From Gilliamella sp. App4-10 (lineage in GTDB: Bacteria > Pseudomonadota > Gammaproteobacteria > Enterobacterales > Orbaceae): 64,000 bases of DNA. Of this stretch, positions 8,254-17,903 are shown in pieces (the stretch's first letter is position 1; every line of letters starts with the position of its first letter). The notes beneath the pieces are model-generated. The model made no database searches. It had not been told where the DNA came from and saw only the letters and a program-made list of their open reading frames with translations. Position numbers and translations under genes: made by a program. The stretch is taken from the NCBI RefSeq assembly GCF_001690495.1, contig NZ_LZGS01000038.1, forward strand, positions 1 through 64,000, read 5' to 3'.

Positions 8254-10959
8254 ATGACCGAATTAGCCAAAGAAATAACTCCCGTTAATATTGAAGATGA
8301 ATTAAAATCCTCTTATCTTGATTATGCAATGTCAGTCATTGTTGGGCGTGCTTTACCTGATGTGCGAGATGGGTTAAAACCTGTTCACAGACGTGTTTTA
8401 TTTGCTATGCATGAAGCGGGATATGATTGGAACAAACCTTATCGAAAATCTGCTCGTGTTGTTGGGGATGTTATTGGTAAATACCACCCACATGGTGATT
8501 CTGCTGTTTATGACACAATTGTGCGTATGGCTCAGCCGTTTTCATTGCGTTATATGTTGGTTGATGGTCAAGGAAATTTTGGTTCTGTTGATGGCGATTC
8601 AGCTGCTGCAATGCGTTATACCGAAATTCGGATGCAGAAATTTGCAGGGGCATTATTGACTGATCTTGATAAAGAAACAGTTGATTTTTCACCAAACTAT
8701 GATGGATCAGAAATGATTCCCGATGTATTACCGACTCGTATTCCAAATTTATTAATTAACGGCTCTTCAGGGATTGCAGTTGGTATGGCAACGAATATCC
8801 CACCTCATAATCTTCCTGAAGTTATTAATGGCTGTCTTGCTTTTATTGAAGATGAAAATATTTCAATTGATGGGTTAATGGAACATATCCATGGTCCAGA
8901 CTTCCCGACTGCAGCTCTCATTAATGGGCGTAAAGGTATTGAAAATGCTTATCGCACTGGCCGTGGTATTATCTATATTCGTTCTAAAGCTACAATTGAA
9001 GTGGATGACCATTCTGGACGAGAAACTATTATTGTTAACGAAATTCCATATCAAGTTAATAAGAAAAAATTGATTGAGAAGATTGCAGAATTAGTCAAAG
9101 ATAAGAAAGTAGAAGGGATTTCGGCATTACGCGATGAGTCAGATAAAGATGGTATGCGTATTGTGATTGAAATCAAACGAGATGCTGTGGGTGAAGTTGT
9201 ATTAAATAACCTTTTCTCATTGACTCAATTACAAGTTTCCTTTGGCATCAATATGGTGGCGTTACACAAAGGCCAACCGAAACTATTAAACTTACGTGAA
9301 ATGATTGAAGCCTTTGTACTTCATCGCCGTGAAGTAGTCACTCGTCGAACCATATATGAATTGCGCAAAGCACGTGAACGTGCTCATGTATTAGAAGGTT
9401 TGGCGATAGCGCTTGCTAATATCGATCCGGTTATAGAATTAATTCGTTCTGCATCAACGCCTACCGAAGCTAAAACCAAATTATTAACGCAAGCTTGGCA
9501 GCTTGGTCATGTTGCAGCTATGCTAGAAAAGGCAGGTAATGATACGGCTCGTCCTGAAGACTTAGCGCCAGAATTTGGCATTCGTGAAAGGCACTATTAC
9601 TTATCTGAAGCGCAAGCTCAAGCCATTTTAGATCTTCGCTTGCATCGACTGACAGGACTTGAACACGAAAAAATTCTTGATGAATATAAAGAATTACTTG
9701 TGCAAATTGGTGAATTATTACATATCTTGGCTAGTTCAGAGAGATTAATGGAGGTAATTCGTGAAGAGCTTGAAGCTGTTCGAGATCAGTTCCAAGATGC
9801 GAGAAAAACTGAAATTACTGCAAGTAGTGCAGATATTAATATTGAAGACCTTATTGCGCAAGAAGATGTCGTTGTCACACTTTCTCATCAAGGTTATGTA
9901 AAATATCAACCGCTTTCCGATTATGAAGCTCAACGTCGTGGTGGTAAAGGTAAATCTGCAACTAAAATTAAAGAAGAAGACTTTGTCGAAAAATTATTGG
10001 TAGCAAATACCCATGATACGATTCTTTGCTTCTCAAGCCGTGGTCGTTTATATTGGATGAAAGTCTATCAGTTACCTGAAGCCAGCCGTGGATCACGTGG
10101 GCGTCCAATTATCAATTTATTACCGCTTGAGACGGGTGAGCGTATTACTGCGATCCTACCTGTGCGAGAATTTGATGACGAGCATTGCGTATTTATGGCA
10201 ACAGCGCAAGGTACCGTTAAGAAAACGTCTTTAATTGAATTCAGTCGACCTCGTAGTGGCGGTATTATTGCGATTAATCTACGTGATGATGATGAATTAA
10301 TCGGTGTGGATTTAACTAACAACGACCATTTAGCTGCTACTGATGATGAAGATTTGAATGATGATGCGACTATTGATGAAGGTGAAGGTGAAGATGAGGA
10401 TAATGAAGTCGCCGAGAGCTCTAATACAGAGGATATTATGCTGTTTTCTGCCAATGGTAAAGTTGTTCGATTCCCAACGAATAAAGTTCGTTGTATGGGG
10501 CGAACAGCCGCAGGTGTCCGAGGTATAAAACTTGATAGTGATGATAAAGTGGTTTCATTAATTGTACCACGAGGTAATGGTGCAATTCTAACCGCAACTC
10601 AAAATGGTTATGGTAAACGTACACAACAAGAGCTATATCCGACTAAATCAAGAGCAACGAAGGGCGTTATCTCTATTAAGGTTAGTGAACGAAATGGCTC
10701 AGTTGTTGGCGCTGTACAAGTTGATGAGACCGATCAAATTATGCTAATTACGGATGCAGGTACATTAGTTCGTACTCGTGTTTCAGAAGTGAGTGTTGTT
10801 GGTCGAAATACTCAAGGTGTTATGCTTATTCGAACTGCCGAAAGCGAAAAAGTGGTGGGATTACAGCGAATCGCCGAAACAGAAGATGAAGATGGTGAAT
10901 CTGAATTATCGTCACTAAGTGAAGAGCGGAGTGATTCAGAACATGAATCTGAAGAATAA
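8254..10959 (+). CDS. gyrA: DNA gyrase subunit A
   Basis: GyrA is the DNA breakage-reunion subunit of gyrase (A2B2), which introduces negative supercoils. The catalytic Tyr122 lies in AAAMRYTEI. The quinolone-resistance region reads [13 protein letters not shown] with Ser83 and Asp87, the susceptible state. The GyrA box QRRGGKG at the start of the C-terminal beta-pinwheel is present, which is diagnostic for GyrA over ParC. At 901 residues it is longer than E. coli GyrA (875), because of an acidic insertion at about residues 689-725 within the pinwheel domain. The C-terminal tail is also acidic (residues ~880-901). It is monocistronic, with its own promoter and a strong terminator at 10972. 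Confidence 0.98.
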   Translation: MTELAKEITPVNIEDELKSSYLDYAMSVIVGRALPDVRDGLKPVHRRVLFAMHEAGYDWNKPYRKSARVVGDVIGKYHPHGDSAVYDTIVRMAQPFSLRYMLVDGQGNFGSVDGDSAAAMRYTEIRMQKFAGALLTDLDKETVDFSPNYDGSEMIPDVLPTRIPNLLINGSSGIAVGMATNIPPHNLPEVINGCLAFIEDENISIDGLMEHIHGPDFPTAALINGRKGIENAYRTGRGIIYIRSKATIEVDDHSGRETIIVNEIPYQVNKKKLIEKIAELVKDKKVEGISALRDESDKDGMRIVIEIKRDAVGEVVLNNLFSLTQLQVSFGINMVALHKGQPKLLNLREMIEAFVLHRREVVTRRTIYELRKARERAHVLEGLAIALANIDPVIELIRSASTPTEAKTKLLTQAWQLGHVAAMLEKAGNDTARPEDLAPEFGIRERHYYLSEAQAQAILDLRLHRLTGLEHEKILDEYKELLVQIGELLHILASSERLMEVIREELEAVRDQFQDARKTEITASSADINIEDLIAQEDVVVTLSHQGYVKYQPLSDYEAQRRGGKGKSATKIKEEDFVEKLLVANTHDTILCFSSRGRLYWMKVYQLPEASRGSRGRPIINLLPLETGERITAILPVREFDDEHCVFMATAQGTVKKTSLIEFSRPRSGGIIAINLRDDDELIGVDLTNNDHLAATDDEDLNDDATIDEGEGEDEDNEVAESSNTEDIMLFSANGKVVRFPTNKVRCMGRTAAGVRGIKLDSDDKVVSLIVPRGNGAILTATQNGYGKRTQQELYPTKSRATKGVISIKVSERNGSVVGAVQVDETDQIMLITDAGTLVRTRVSEVSVVGRNTQGVMLIRTAESEKVVGLQRIAETEDEDGESELSSLSEERSDSEHESEE

Positions 10960-10971
10960 TTTTTAATTATT

Positions 10972-11007
10972 AAAAAGGATTAGTTAAATATAGCTAATCC
11001 TTTTTTA
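10972..11007 (+). terminator. Rho-independent terminator after gyrA
   Basis: A 12-bp perfect stem (AAAAAGGATTAG at 10972-10983 with CTAATCCTTTTT at 10994-11005) with a 10-nt loop and a T-run. It separates gyrA from the following transporter. Confidence 0.9.
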
Positions 11008-11039
11008 TTTAGAATAATCTCGAAAAGGAACAGTATTTG

Positions 11040-12362
11040 ATGTCATTTTCTATAAAAAAAATCTTAACAAATCTTGCATGGCAAATTTTGATAGCTTTGA
11101 TCTTAGGGATAGCAGTAGGCGCTTATTTATTTGAACTTTCAGTTCCAAGCCATCCATTACATTCATATTACCAATTTTCAATAGTGAATATTTTTCAACC
11201 TGCAGGCGATATCTTTATTCGATTAATTAAAATGATTGTGCTGCCAATTATACTGAGCACATTAACGCTAGGTATTGCAGGTATTGGTGGTTCTAAACGA
11301 TTAGGGACATTAGGTTTTAAAACAATTCTCTATTTTGAAATTATTACAACGATTGCTATTTTATTAGGTCTTTTTTGGGGTAATATTTTTGCACCAGGCG
11401 CAGGAATTGATTCCTCAACACTAGCAACGGTTGATATTAGTAAGTATACCCAAGCTGCTGAAGAATTAAGTGGAAAGCCTCATGGTTTAATTGTCATGAT
11501 TCTTGATATGATTCCTGCCAATATCTTTAAAGCTATGACTGATGGTGCTGTTTTACCTGTCATTTTCTTCTGTGTCTTTTTTGGTTTAGGCTTAATGTCT
11601 TTGCCAGATAAACAACGCGAACCATTTGTATTCTTCTTAAAAATAGTGTCTGACACTATGTTCAAAGTCACTAATATGATCATGCGTTATGCGCCTGTGG
11701 GAGTATTTGCACTCATTACTGTAACTGTGGCGAAATATGGTTTTGAATCTTTACTTCCTCTACTTAAATTAATTTTAACTGTCTATTCGGCAATGATTAT
11801 TTTTACATTAGTGGTACTGGGGCTTGTTTGTAAAATTTGCCAATTTAATATTTTTACGTTATTGAAAATATTAAAAGAAGAATTAGTTATCGCATTTTCG
11901 ACCGCAAGTTCAGAGACAGCATTACCTAAAATTATTGAAAAAATGGAAGCTTATGGCGCACCTAAATCAATAACAAGTTTTGTTATTCCTACAGGTTATT
12001 CATTTAATCTCGATGGTTCAACACTTTATCAAAGTATTACGGTTATCTTTTTAGCACAGTTATTCCAGATAGATTTAACTATTTTAGATCAGATTATTAT
12101 TGTCATCACCTTGATGATAGCATCAAAAGGGATTGCTGGTGTACCAGGCGCATCAATTCTTGTTTTATCTGCAACGCTTGGTAGTGTAGGTATTCCTCTT
12201 GAAGGGATTGGTTATATTATGGGGGTTGAACGTATTTTAGATATGGGCAGAACAGTCGTTAATGTGGTAGGTAATGCATTAGCAGCGATTGTTATTGCGC
12301 GTTGGGAACATGCTTTTGACGATAAAAAAGCAAGAGCTTATGAACAGCAATATTTGAAATAA
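11040..12362 (+). CDS. Dicarboxylate/amino acid:cation symporter (DAACS, GltP-like)
   Basis: This is an inner-membrane secondary transporter of the DAACS family (GltP/DctA/GltT), which takes up glutamate, aspartate or C4-dicarboxylates with protons or sodium. The 440-residue protein has about eight membrane segments and the family signatures: serine-rich re-entrant loop AFSTASSETALPK (near residue 286), PTGYSFNLDGSTLY, and the C-terminal GVERILDMGRTVVNVVGNALAA with the substrate-contacting Asp, Arg, Thr and Asn. The ATG at 11040 is chosen over a TTG immediately before it, because AAGGAA is 9 nt upstream. GltP is the nearest guess; substrate is not certain. It is monocistronic between two terminators. 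Confidence 0.9.
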   Translation: MSFSIKKILTNLAWQILIALILGIAVGAYLFELSVPSHPLHSYYQFSIVNIFQPAGDIFIRLIKMIVLPIILSTLTLGIAGIGGSKRLGTLGFKTILYFEIITTIAILLGLFWGNIFAPGAGIDSSTLATVDISKYTQAAEELSGKPHGLIVMILDMIPANIFKAMTDGAVLPVIFFCVFFGLGLMSLPDKQREPFVFFLKIVSDTMFKVTNMIMRYAPVGVFALITVTVAKYGFESLLPLLKLILTVYSAMIIFTLVVLGLVCKICQFNIFTLLKILKEELVIAFSTASSETALPKIIEKMEAYGAPKSITSFVIPTGYSFNLDGSTLYQSITVIFLAQLFQIDLTILDQIIIVITLMIASKGIAGVPGASILVLSATLGSVGIPLEGIGYIMGVERILDMGRTVVNVVGNALAAIVIARWEHAFDDKKARAYEQQYLK

Positions 12363-12379
12363 AACTACTGCTGTTTTAG

Positions 12380-12412
12380 CAAGCTTCAGGTTAAAAACTG
12401 GAGCTTGTTTTA
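12380..12412 (+). terminator. Rho-independent terminator after the DAACS symporter
   Basis: A 10-bp stem with one G-T pair (CAAGCTTCAG at 12380-12389 with CTGGAGCTTG at 12398-12407) followed by TTTTATTTT. Confidence 0.8.
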
Positions 12413-12578
12413 TTTTAATGATTTTATAAATGATTGCTGAGTTAAACAGATATAAAATTATCAATAATAATTATATTTTTTTCATTAAATTGTTAGCTTT
12501 TTTATTGCTTAGTTGCTACTCACTAGAGCAATATCAATGAACAAAATATGCAGGTATGTTGTGCGCTAAAAAGGTATA

Positions 12579-12606
12579 AAAAAACCCAGCATAGGCTGGG
12601 TTTTTT
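12579..12606 (-). terminator. Terminator of the rpmB-rpmG operon (bidirectional)
   Basis: The stem AAACCCAGC / GCTGGGTTT with an ATAG loop lies 17 nt beyond the rpmG stop on the - strand, with A-runs on one side and T-runs on the other, so it can terminate from either direction. An overlapping + strand reading frame here is not a gene. Confidence 0.88.
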
Positions 12607-12622
12607 ATTAATTTGTCTAAAA

Positions 12623-12790
12623 CTATTTAATTTTCGCTTCTTTATAAATAACATGCTGACGAACAACAGGATCGTATTTTTTGATCTCCATTTTTTCAGG
12701 CATAGTTCTTTTATTTTTGCTAGTGGTATAAAAATGACCTGTACCAGCAGAAGAAACTAATCTGATTTTTTCGCGTACACCTTTTGCCAT
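12623..12790 (-). CDS. rpmG: 50S ribosomal protein L33
   Basis: This short gene of 55 codons encodes L33 of the large ribosomal subunit. Reading the - strand gives [20 protein letters not shown], then [35 protein letters not shown], which aligns end to end with E. coli L33. This form lacks the CxxC zinc ribbon (C- type), so it does not depend on zinc. It follows rpmB by 15 nt in the usual rpmB-rpmG operon and ends with TAG at 12623. Confidence 0.96.
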   Translation of the reverse strand: MAKGVREKIRLVSSAGTGHFYTTSKNKRTMPEKMEIKKYDPVVRQHVIYKEAKIK

Positions 12791-12805
12791 GATATTGTTT
12801 CCTTA

Positions 12806-13042
12806 TTAGTACTTTTCACCACGGGCACGAAGTTCAGCTAAAACCGCATCAATACCCTTTTTATCGATAATACGCATACCTTTAGCAGATACACGCAATT
12901 TTACAAAACGTTTTTCACTCTCAATCCAGAAACGGTGAGTTTGAAGATTTGGTAGAAAACGACGTTTAGTAGCATTCATCGCATGAGAACGATTATTTCC
13001 TACTAAAGGACCTTTTCCTGTTACTTGGCATACTCGTGACAT
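12806..13042 (-). CDS. rpmB: 50S ribosomal protein L28
   Basis: L28 of the large ribosomal subunit, 78 residues as in E. coli. The start [20 protein letters not shown] is the family's exact N-terminus, and the body includes [15 protein letters not shown] and [10 protein letters not shown], ending ELRARGEKY. An upstream ATG in frame would add eight non-conserved residues; the chosen start at 13042 has GGAGAATT correctly spaced. It has a strong promoter about 150 nt upstream. Confidence 0.96.
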   Translation of the reverse strand: MSRVCQVTGKGPLVGNNRSHAMNATKRRFLPNLQTHRFWIESEKRFVKLRVSAKGMRIIDKKGIDAVLAELRARGEKY

Positions 13043-13187
13043 GTCAATAATTCTCCGAAATTTCAATGCTTAAGCCTTGGGCGTAATATGTTAATGGAAT
13101 TAACCTCGTCAGGCTTTTAGTTTGCTGCAGTTCTATCTGAGAAGCAGTCTAACCTCTCACACTACACCCATAATAATGAGGTAGCGA

Positions 13188-13216
13188 AGTATACGCTGTT
13201 ATACGCAATTTCTCAA
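13188..13216 (-). promoter_or_regulatory. Sigma70 promoter of rpmB-rpmG
   Basis: On the - strand TTGAGA (-35, 13211-13216) and TATACT (-10, 13188-13193) are separated by exactly 17 nt, a near-consensus housekeeping promoter. It leaves a leader of about 140 nt before rpmB that contains inverted repeats (for example GTTAA/TTAAC and AAGCCT/AGGCTT). The rest of the 13043-13427 gap is AT-rich leader of aroE, with no other gene visible. Confidence 0.75.
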
Positions 13217-13427
13217 GCATTATCTTATTTGTACGTAAAAATAAGTGTATTACCTACATGAATATTAACCAATAGATAACCATTATTACCATAAAACTAT
13301 CATTCTATAGTTAGGGTTATCTTAGTTAAATACAAAAACCGTTTAATTTTATAATAAATATGTTTTAATACTATTGCTTATAGATTTTATCTATTAGGTC
13401 TAATTTTCTAACATTCAAGGAGATTGT

Positions 13428-14258
13428 ATGAACCCGTTCACGCCATATAGTATATACGGTATTATCGGTTATCCTTTAGGACATAGTATGAGCCCCCTTA
13501 TTCATACTACATCATTTCAGGATTATGGTATTCCCTCAGTTTTAGTTCCTTTTGCTACGCCACCCGAAGATATTTCAACCTTATTCAAATCTGTAAGATT
13601 ATTAAACATACGGGGATTGTGTGTCACTATTCCGCATAAGCAAACGATTATCCCCTATTTAGATAAAGTGACTGAGCATGTAAAAAAAGCAGGTGCTGCT
13701 AATTTAGTCTATTGGGAGGGTGATAAGCTTTGTGGTGAGAATACTGATATTGTTGGTTTTATGCAACCTCTTGAACAGAAGAAATTACCGGCTGAATATA
13801 AAAAAGTTTTATTACTAGGAGCTGGTGGTGCAGCACGCGCTGCGGTTGTCGGATTACAGGATCTTGGTTATACCGATATTACCGTGACTGACATAGCGAG
13901 TGACTTACCCAAAGCGTTAGCCAAAGAATTCAATCTTAAAATAGTTGCTTGGGAAGAACGCAGCCACGTTGAAGCGCAAATTATTATTAATTCTACTCCC
14001 TTGGGTATGCAAGGCAAATTTGAAGATCAGACCCCTTATGAACAAGCTTGGTTTAAAGGAAAAGGTTTAGCTTATGATATTGTTTATACACCATATAATA
14101 CACGATTTAGACAAGAGGCAGAAAAAGCTGGCTGGGAATCTATTTCAGGGCGTGAAATGTTTATAGAGCAAGCAAATGCACAATTTAAAATTTGGACAGG
14201 AAAAAATCTTTCCGATAGGGCAAAACAAGCTGTAATAGATGCTTTAGCTGGAAAATAA
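13428..14258 (+). CDS. aroE: Shikimate dehydrogenase (AroE family)
   Basis: The product belongs to the shikimate/quinate dehydrogenases, which reduce 3-dehydroshikimate with NADPH. The N-terminal substrate domain has GYPLGHSMSP (substrate serines), VTIPHKQ (catalytic Lys) and GENTDIVGF (catalytic Asp). The nucleotide domain has GAGGAARAA (near residue 130), and NSTPLGM and DIVYTPYNTRF follow. It starts MNPFTPYSIYGIIG after AAGGAG. At 276 residues it is family-sized. In its details it resembles neither E. coli AroE nor YdiB closely, and it sits in a cluster with ydiL-, aroL- and YdiN-like genes, so it could be a second, quinate/shikimate-utilisation enzyme rather than the housekeeping AroE. 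Confidence 0.88.
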   Translation: MNPFTPYSIYGIIGYPLGHSMSPLIHTTSFQDYGIPSVLVPFATPPEDISTLFKSVRLLNIRGLCVTIPHKQTIIPYLDKVTEHVKKAGAANLVYWEGDKLCGENTDIVGFMQPLEQKKLPAEYKKVLLLGAGGAARAAVVGLQDLGYTDITVTDIASDLPKALAKEFNLKIVAWEERSHVEAQIIINSTPLGMQGKFEDQTPYEQAWFKGKGLAYDIVYTPYNTRFRQEAEKAGWESISGREMFIEQANAQFKIWTGKNLSDRAKQAVIDALAGK

Positions 14259-14362
14259 ATATTGCAAATAGAACATACATTTCATTAAAGTGAATGAGAT
14301 GTATGTTAAATAAAATTAAATGTTTATTGTTTAAATTAGTTATATTATTAAAAGGAGTATTT

Positions 14363-14716
14363 ATGACAAACCTTGAATTGCAAGCTTATCGTCGTTTTCT
14401 GATGCTAAAAGTATCAGAAGCTAGCCAATATATTGGTAAAACGGATGCTAAAACATGGTATGATTGGGAGAATGGTACTATACCCGTGCCTGAGTTTGTT
14501 GCAAACACAATGCAAGAGCTGAAAAAGCTTCGCAATGATAAAATTAATATTATTATCAATAGTATCAATGATCGTGTTGGCAGTAATATAATACGTTACT
14601 TTATGACATATGAAGAATTTAAAAAAATTAATCCTAATCTAGACGTGGTGCAATGGCGATTACATCAATCAATTGCCACAGAGCTCTATTTTCGTGGTTT
14701 AGAAAAACTATGTTAA
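14363..14716 (+). CDS. ydiL: YdiL-like protein (DUF1870)
   Basis: The 117-residue product matches E. coli YdiL, a small helix-turn-helix-like protein of unknown role. Shared blocks are ELQAYRR near the start, W-x-x-W-E-N-G (HTH-like region, residues ~32-38), INDRVGSNIIRYF in the middle and HQSIATELYFRGLEKLC at the end. The start at 14363 follows AAAGGAG and matches the YdiL N-terminus; an upstream ATG would add a hydrophobic 23-residue extension that is probably leader. In E. coli ydiL lies next to ydiM, ydiN, ydiB and aroD, and here it lies between aroE and aroL and near a YdiN-type transporter, so a regulatory role for this shikimate cluster is a reasonable guess. Confidence 0.85.
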   Translation: MTNLELQAYRRFLMLKVSEASQYIGKTDAKTWYDWENGTIPVPEFVANTMQELKKLRNDKINIIINSINDRVGSNIIRYFMTYEEFKKINPNLDVVQWRLHQSIATELYFRGLEKLC

Positions 14717-14897
14717 TTAGCTTTATCAAGATGACTTTTGGAGTCTAAAAGGCTTTTTTATAACTTTTTTAAATAATTATTTACAATCAATCTTATGGAA
14801 ATTTAATTTAATTATCTAAAAAAATATATTGCAAAAATAAGGGCGAATCACTAGCATGGTCAATATATTCTGTAAATCTGGAAAGATAGAACCCGAT

Positions 14898-15410
14898 ATG
14901 AATAAAACAATTTTTTTAGTTGGTGCAAGAGCGGCAGGTAAAACAACAATGGGAAAGATGTTAGCAAATAAACTATCGTTTTCTTTTATTGATACCGATC
15001 GCCATTTACATGAAACTACTCAAAAAACAGTGGCTGAAATTGTTGAAAAAGAAGGTTGGGAAGGATTTAGAGCAAGGGAAAGCCAAGTGCTTGTTGATAC
15101 AACTAAACCCAATAGTGTCATTGCAACTGGTGGAGGCATGGTATTAGCTGAGCATAACCGTCATTTTATGAAACAAAATGGTACAGTTATCTTTTTATCT
15201 GCGCCCGCATCAACACTAGCTGCTCGTTTAATGAAAGATCCGAATGTTGCTCAAAGACCATCGTTAACGGGCTTATCTATTGCAGATGAAATAGATAAGG
15301 TATTAGCTGAAAGACTGCCTTTATATCATGATGCTGCTCATTATGTGGTGAATGTTGATCAAGATGAAAACTTGATCTTAGCTCAAATGCTCGAAATGCT
15401 CGAAGACTGA
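14898..15410 (+). CDS. aroL: Shikimate kinase AroL
   Basis: Shikimate kinase phosphorylates shikimate with ATP in the common aromatic pathway. The Walker A motif GARAAGKTT is near residue 10, FIDTDRHL binds magnesium and substrate, GFRARES carries the shikimate-binding arginine, ATGGGMVL is the second glycine loop, and AQRPSLTG is the lid. The NRHFMKQNGTVIFL segment matches AroL rather than AroK. The start at 14898 aligns with E. coli AroL; an in-frame ATG at 14856 would add 14 unconserved residues, and neither has a strong ribosome site. No TyrR box is evident upstream. It is followed by a terminator. Confidence 0.92.
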   Translation: MNKTIFLVGARAAGKTTMGKMLANKLSFSFIDTDRHLHETTQKTVAEIVEKEGWEGFRARESQVLVDTTKPNSVIATGGGMVLAEHNRHFMKQNGTVIFLSAPASTLAARLMKDPNVAQRPSLTGLSIADEIDKVLAERLPLYHDAAHYVVNVDQDENLILAQMLEMLED

Positions 15411-15428
15411 ATTTAAGTTTTTTATCAG

Positions 15429-15454
15429 ATACCACTTAAAAAGTGGTATTTTTA
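15429..15454 (+). terminator. Rho-independent terminator after aroL
   Basis: A 9-bp perfect stem (ATACCACTT with AAGTGGTAT), AAA loop, then TTTTTATT. Confidence 0.88.
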
Positions 15455-15647
15455 TTAGTAATAGACAACAATAAAATTTAATAAAAATTCTATATAATTT
15501 TAATTTTCTGTCAGATTTTTACTATTTTTTAGGAATAAAGAAGATAAAAGCCAAGTAACAAATCTAGACTTACTCTTTCCGCTTAATATTGATACATATA
15601 TATTGAATAGAGCTAAAGTTTTATGTTTTACATATGGAGTATGACAA

Positions 15648-16847
15648 ATGGAAAATCGAAAGGTCAATTCTTATGGAATTGTTGGATCTATTTATGCAAA
15701 CTACATTATTCAAAGTATTGCGCTAATTGTGATTATGCAATTTTCTCAAGCGCTTTCAAAGCAACTAAATACTGATATAGTTGGGCTTGGTTATGTTGCA
15801 TCAGGTATAGGAATTGGCAAAATATTTTTAATGTTCGTTGGTGGGGTGCTATCAGATAAATTTGGTAGAAAGTTATTTATTTATCTAGGTATGATCTGTT
15901 ACTCTATCTTTTTTGTAGGAATGACCTTTTGTACTAATATTCACGTGGCTTTTTGTTTAGCGATTGCTGTGGGTGCTGGGAACTCTTTTTTAGATACAGG
16001 CTCAATGCCCGCATTAACTGAATGTTTTCCGCGTTCAGCGGGATCTGCTAGTGTACTTATTAAAGCATTCATTTCTATCGGAACACTCATTCTTCCATTT
16101 ATTGTTACCTTCTTTGACACCAATCAAATATGGTATGGTTGGGCGTTGCTCGGATTCACCGCTTACTTAGCGATTAATAGCTTATTGCTATTAACTAAAC
16201 AATTCCCCCATAAAGATACTGCAATAAAAGGATGTCGAGGGGAAGAAAATTATTTTAAAGCAAAACCTAAATTTGAAGTTGAAGGCATTTTATTGATTCT
16301 TATGGGGTTTACAACGACAGCAACATTCGTCATTATTTTGCAATGGTTACCGACTATTGCTATTAATGGTGTTAATATGAATGATCTTGATGGCAAACAA
16401 CTGATTAGCTATTATAGTACTGCATCAATTATCTCTGTATTTGTTACGGCCTTTGTTGTTAAACATGTATTAAAACCTATCTTTTGTATCATTATTTTGC
16501 CTACCTTATCAGCGTTGGTACTAATCGTTTTTTATTTTAATATTTCACCTGCAATGTGTGTTATTGCTGCAATAGGAATGGGGTTTACTGCAGCAGGAGG
16601 CGTACTTCAATTAACTTTGGTTGTGATGCAACAACTGTTCCCAACACGTAAAGGGCTTGCTGTAGGTTGTATGTACACTTTTAGTGGACTATCGTTTGTT
16701 GTCATTCCGCTTATAGTGCCAAAATTAGCAATTCTCAATGTAAGTTATGCTATTTTAATAGACTTTTTTATTGCAGTCTCAAGTGTGGTATTTGGGTCAA
16801 TTGTTTTTTATCGTTTTAAAAAGGTGATTGATTTAACAAAAATATAA
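15648..16847 (+). CDS. MFS transporter, YdiM/YdiN-like
   Basis: A 399-residue major facilitator with about twelve membrane segments. The MFS loop 2-3 signature appears as GGVLSDKFGRK (near residue 65). Matches to E. coli YdiN/YdiM are clear at the D-T-G-x-x-P-A-L-x-E-C-F-P block (near residue 120), at SYYSTASII and at GFTAAGGVLQL. In E. coli these transporters sit beside ydiB and aroD and are thought to handle a shikimate- or quinate-like compound. Here it follows the aroE-ydiL-aroL cluster, but with its own 237-nt upstream region and after a terminator, so it is a separate transcript. Substrate unknown. Confidence 0.85.
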   Translation: MENRKVNSYGIVGSIYANYIIQSIALIVIMQFSQALSKQLNTDIVGLGYVASGIGIGKIFLMFVGGVLSDKFGRKLFIYLGMICYSIFFVGMTFCTNIHVAFCLAIAVGAGNSFLDTGSMPALTECFPRSAGSASVLIKAFISIGTLILPFIVTFFDTNQIWYGWALLGFTAYLAINSLLLLTKQFPHKDTAIKGCRGEENYFKAKPKFEVEGILLILMGFTTTATFVIILQWLPTIAINGVNMNDLDGKQLISYYSTASIISVFVTAFVVKHVLKPIFCIIILPTLSALVLIVFYFNISPAMCVIAAIGMGFTAAGGVLQLTLVVMQQLFPTRKGLAVGCMYTFSGLSFVVIPLIVPKLAILNVSYAILIDFFIAVSSVVFGSIVFYRFKKVIDLTKI

Positions 16848-17033
16848 TTTTACCTATATGGTTATATTGTTGATGTTTTGATTTATTATAGGAAGTAATA
16901 TTAGCTATAGGTGCATTAAAGTGCTATCAAAAATTTTAATTTATAAAAAATATAAAAAAACTTAACATTAAAATAAATTTATAAAATGATTTATTGACCA
17001 GTTATATTTACTAATATTGAGAAAACCCACATC

Positions 17034-17790
17034 ATGAATACCATAAAAAACAGAAAAAATTTCGTTTGAAGCACGCGTTTTTCTAATTCATTGGTTTTGA
17101 ATTTATTTGCAAGCAAGTGGCTCTACTTTATTGTTATAAATAATAGTCACTCAGCAGAAGAATCTTTAAGACTCTCCAAAATTATGTTGTTAGGTTATCT
17201 TTTTGGTATTTTCACTTGAATAACAACTGTTATAAAAATATTCAGGTTAATCCGGTTGAACGCTGGTTTCTTGTTATAGGATTAACAAAAAGTAATGGAT
17301 GACTCCACGTTAAGTTAAAATCGCTGCCGTTAGTTTAATGACAACCAAATTTATGAACAGACTGATGTTAATATTATAGAGCAATCGATTGCCTAACAGC
17401 TGATATTGGTTGAGTACTATGTACTGACTGCATCCATTTCAAAGTAAACCCTAATAAGGGAAAAGCCTTAATGAGCAATGTATTGTTGAACCCAATCAAT
17501 AGATAAAAGTCTTAAATAGAGCCATTAAGGCAAAAAACTGGACAGAAGGAAAAAGCAACATTAATACCAAGGACGGAAGTTAAAGATAAAAACATCAAAG
17601 TGAATGTAACCGGCCCAGTGGCTTTGAGGACAGCTATCGTCATATTTGGGAATGGATGATAAAGAAAAGAGCGAGGATATTTGCTGAGTAAGCATATTTG
17701 CGGTGGAGTACAGAGGTCATGCCAGAGAAAGGAAACGATAAAGTTATTTTTATTACCTTTTTAGATTATTACTTAGTTACGCTCTATGGC
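17034..17790 (+). pseudogene. Decayed IS1182-like transposase
   Basis: No open frame survives, but translating pieces in three frames recovers the order of an IS1182-type transposase. At 17163-17210 the frame reads LRLSKIMLLGYLFGI. At 17243-17284 a second frame reads QVNPVERWFLVIGL. At 17298 a third gives D-D-S-T-L-S-stop-N-R, a worn copy of the family's DHSTxSxNRRRRF box. LVEYYVLTAS follows near 17410, and further downstream (about 17638) HIWEWMIKKRAR. Several frameshifts and stops separate them, so it is dead. I could not find intact terminal inverted repeats. The flanks 16848-17033 and 17791-17903 show no gene. Confidence 0.72.
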
Positions 17791-17903
17791 ATCCAAATTA
17801 AAAACTTATTCTTTTGCTAAAGATAAAACTCGAATTATATCTAGTTTTGTCAATAATTTGAAGGGCCATTAATGGCCTTTCAAATTTATAACAATTACAG
17901 CAT

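Noticed and set aside
8500-8523. Quinolone resistance changes in GyrA
   Set aside because: Codons give Ser83 and Asp87, the susceptible residues.
8891-9073. Frames opposite or within gyrA and other long genes
   Set aside because: These are shadow frames without ribosome sites or recognisable products.
12548-12760. Reading frame of 70 codons on the + strand
   Set aside because: It lies over the rpmG gene and terminator on the opposite strand.
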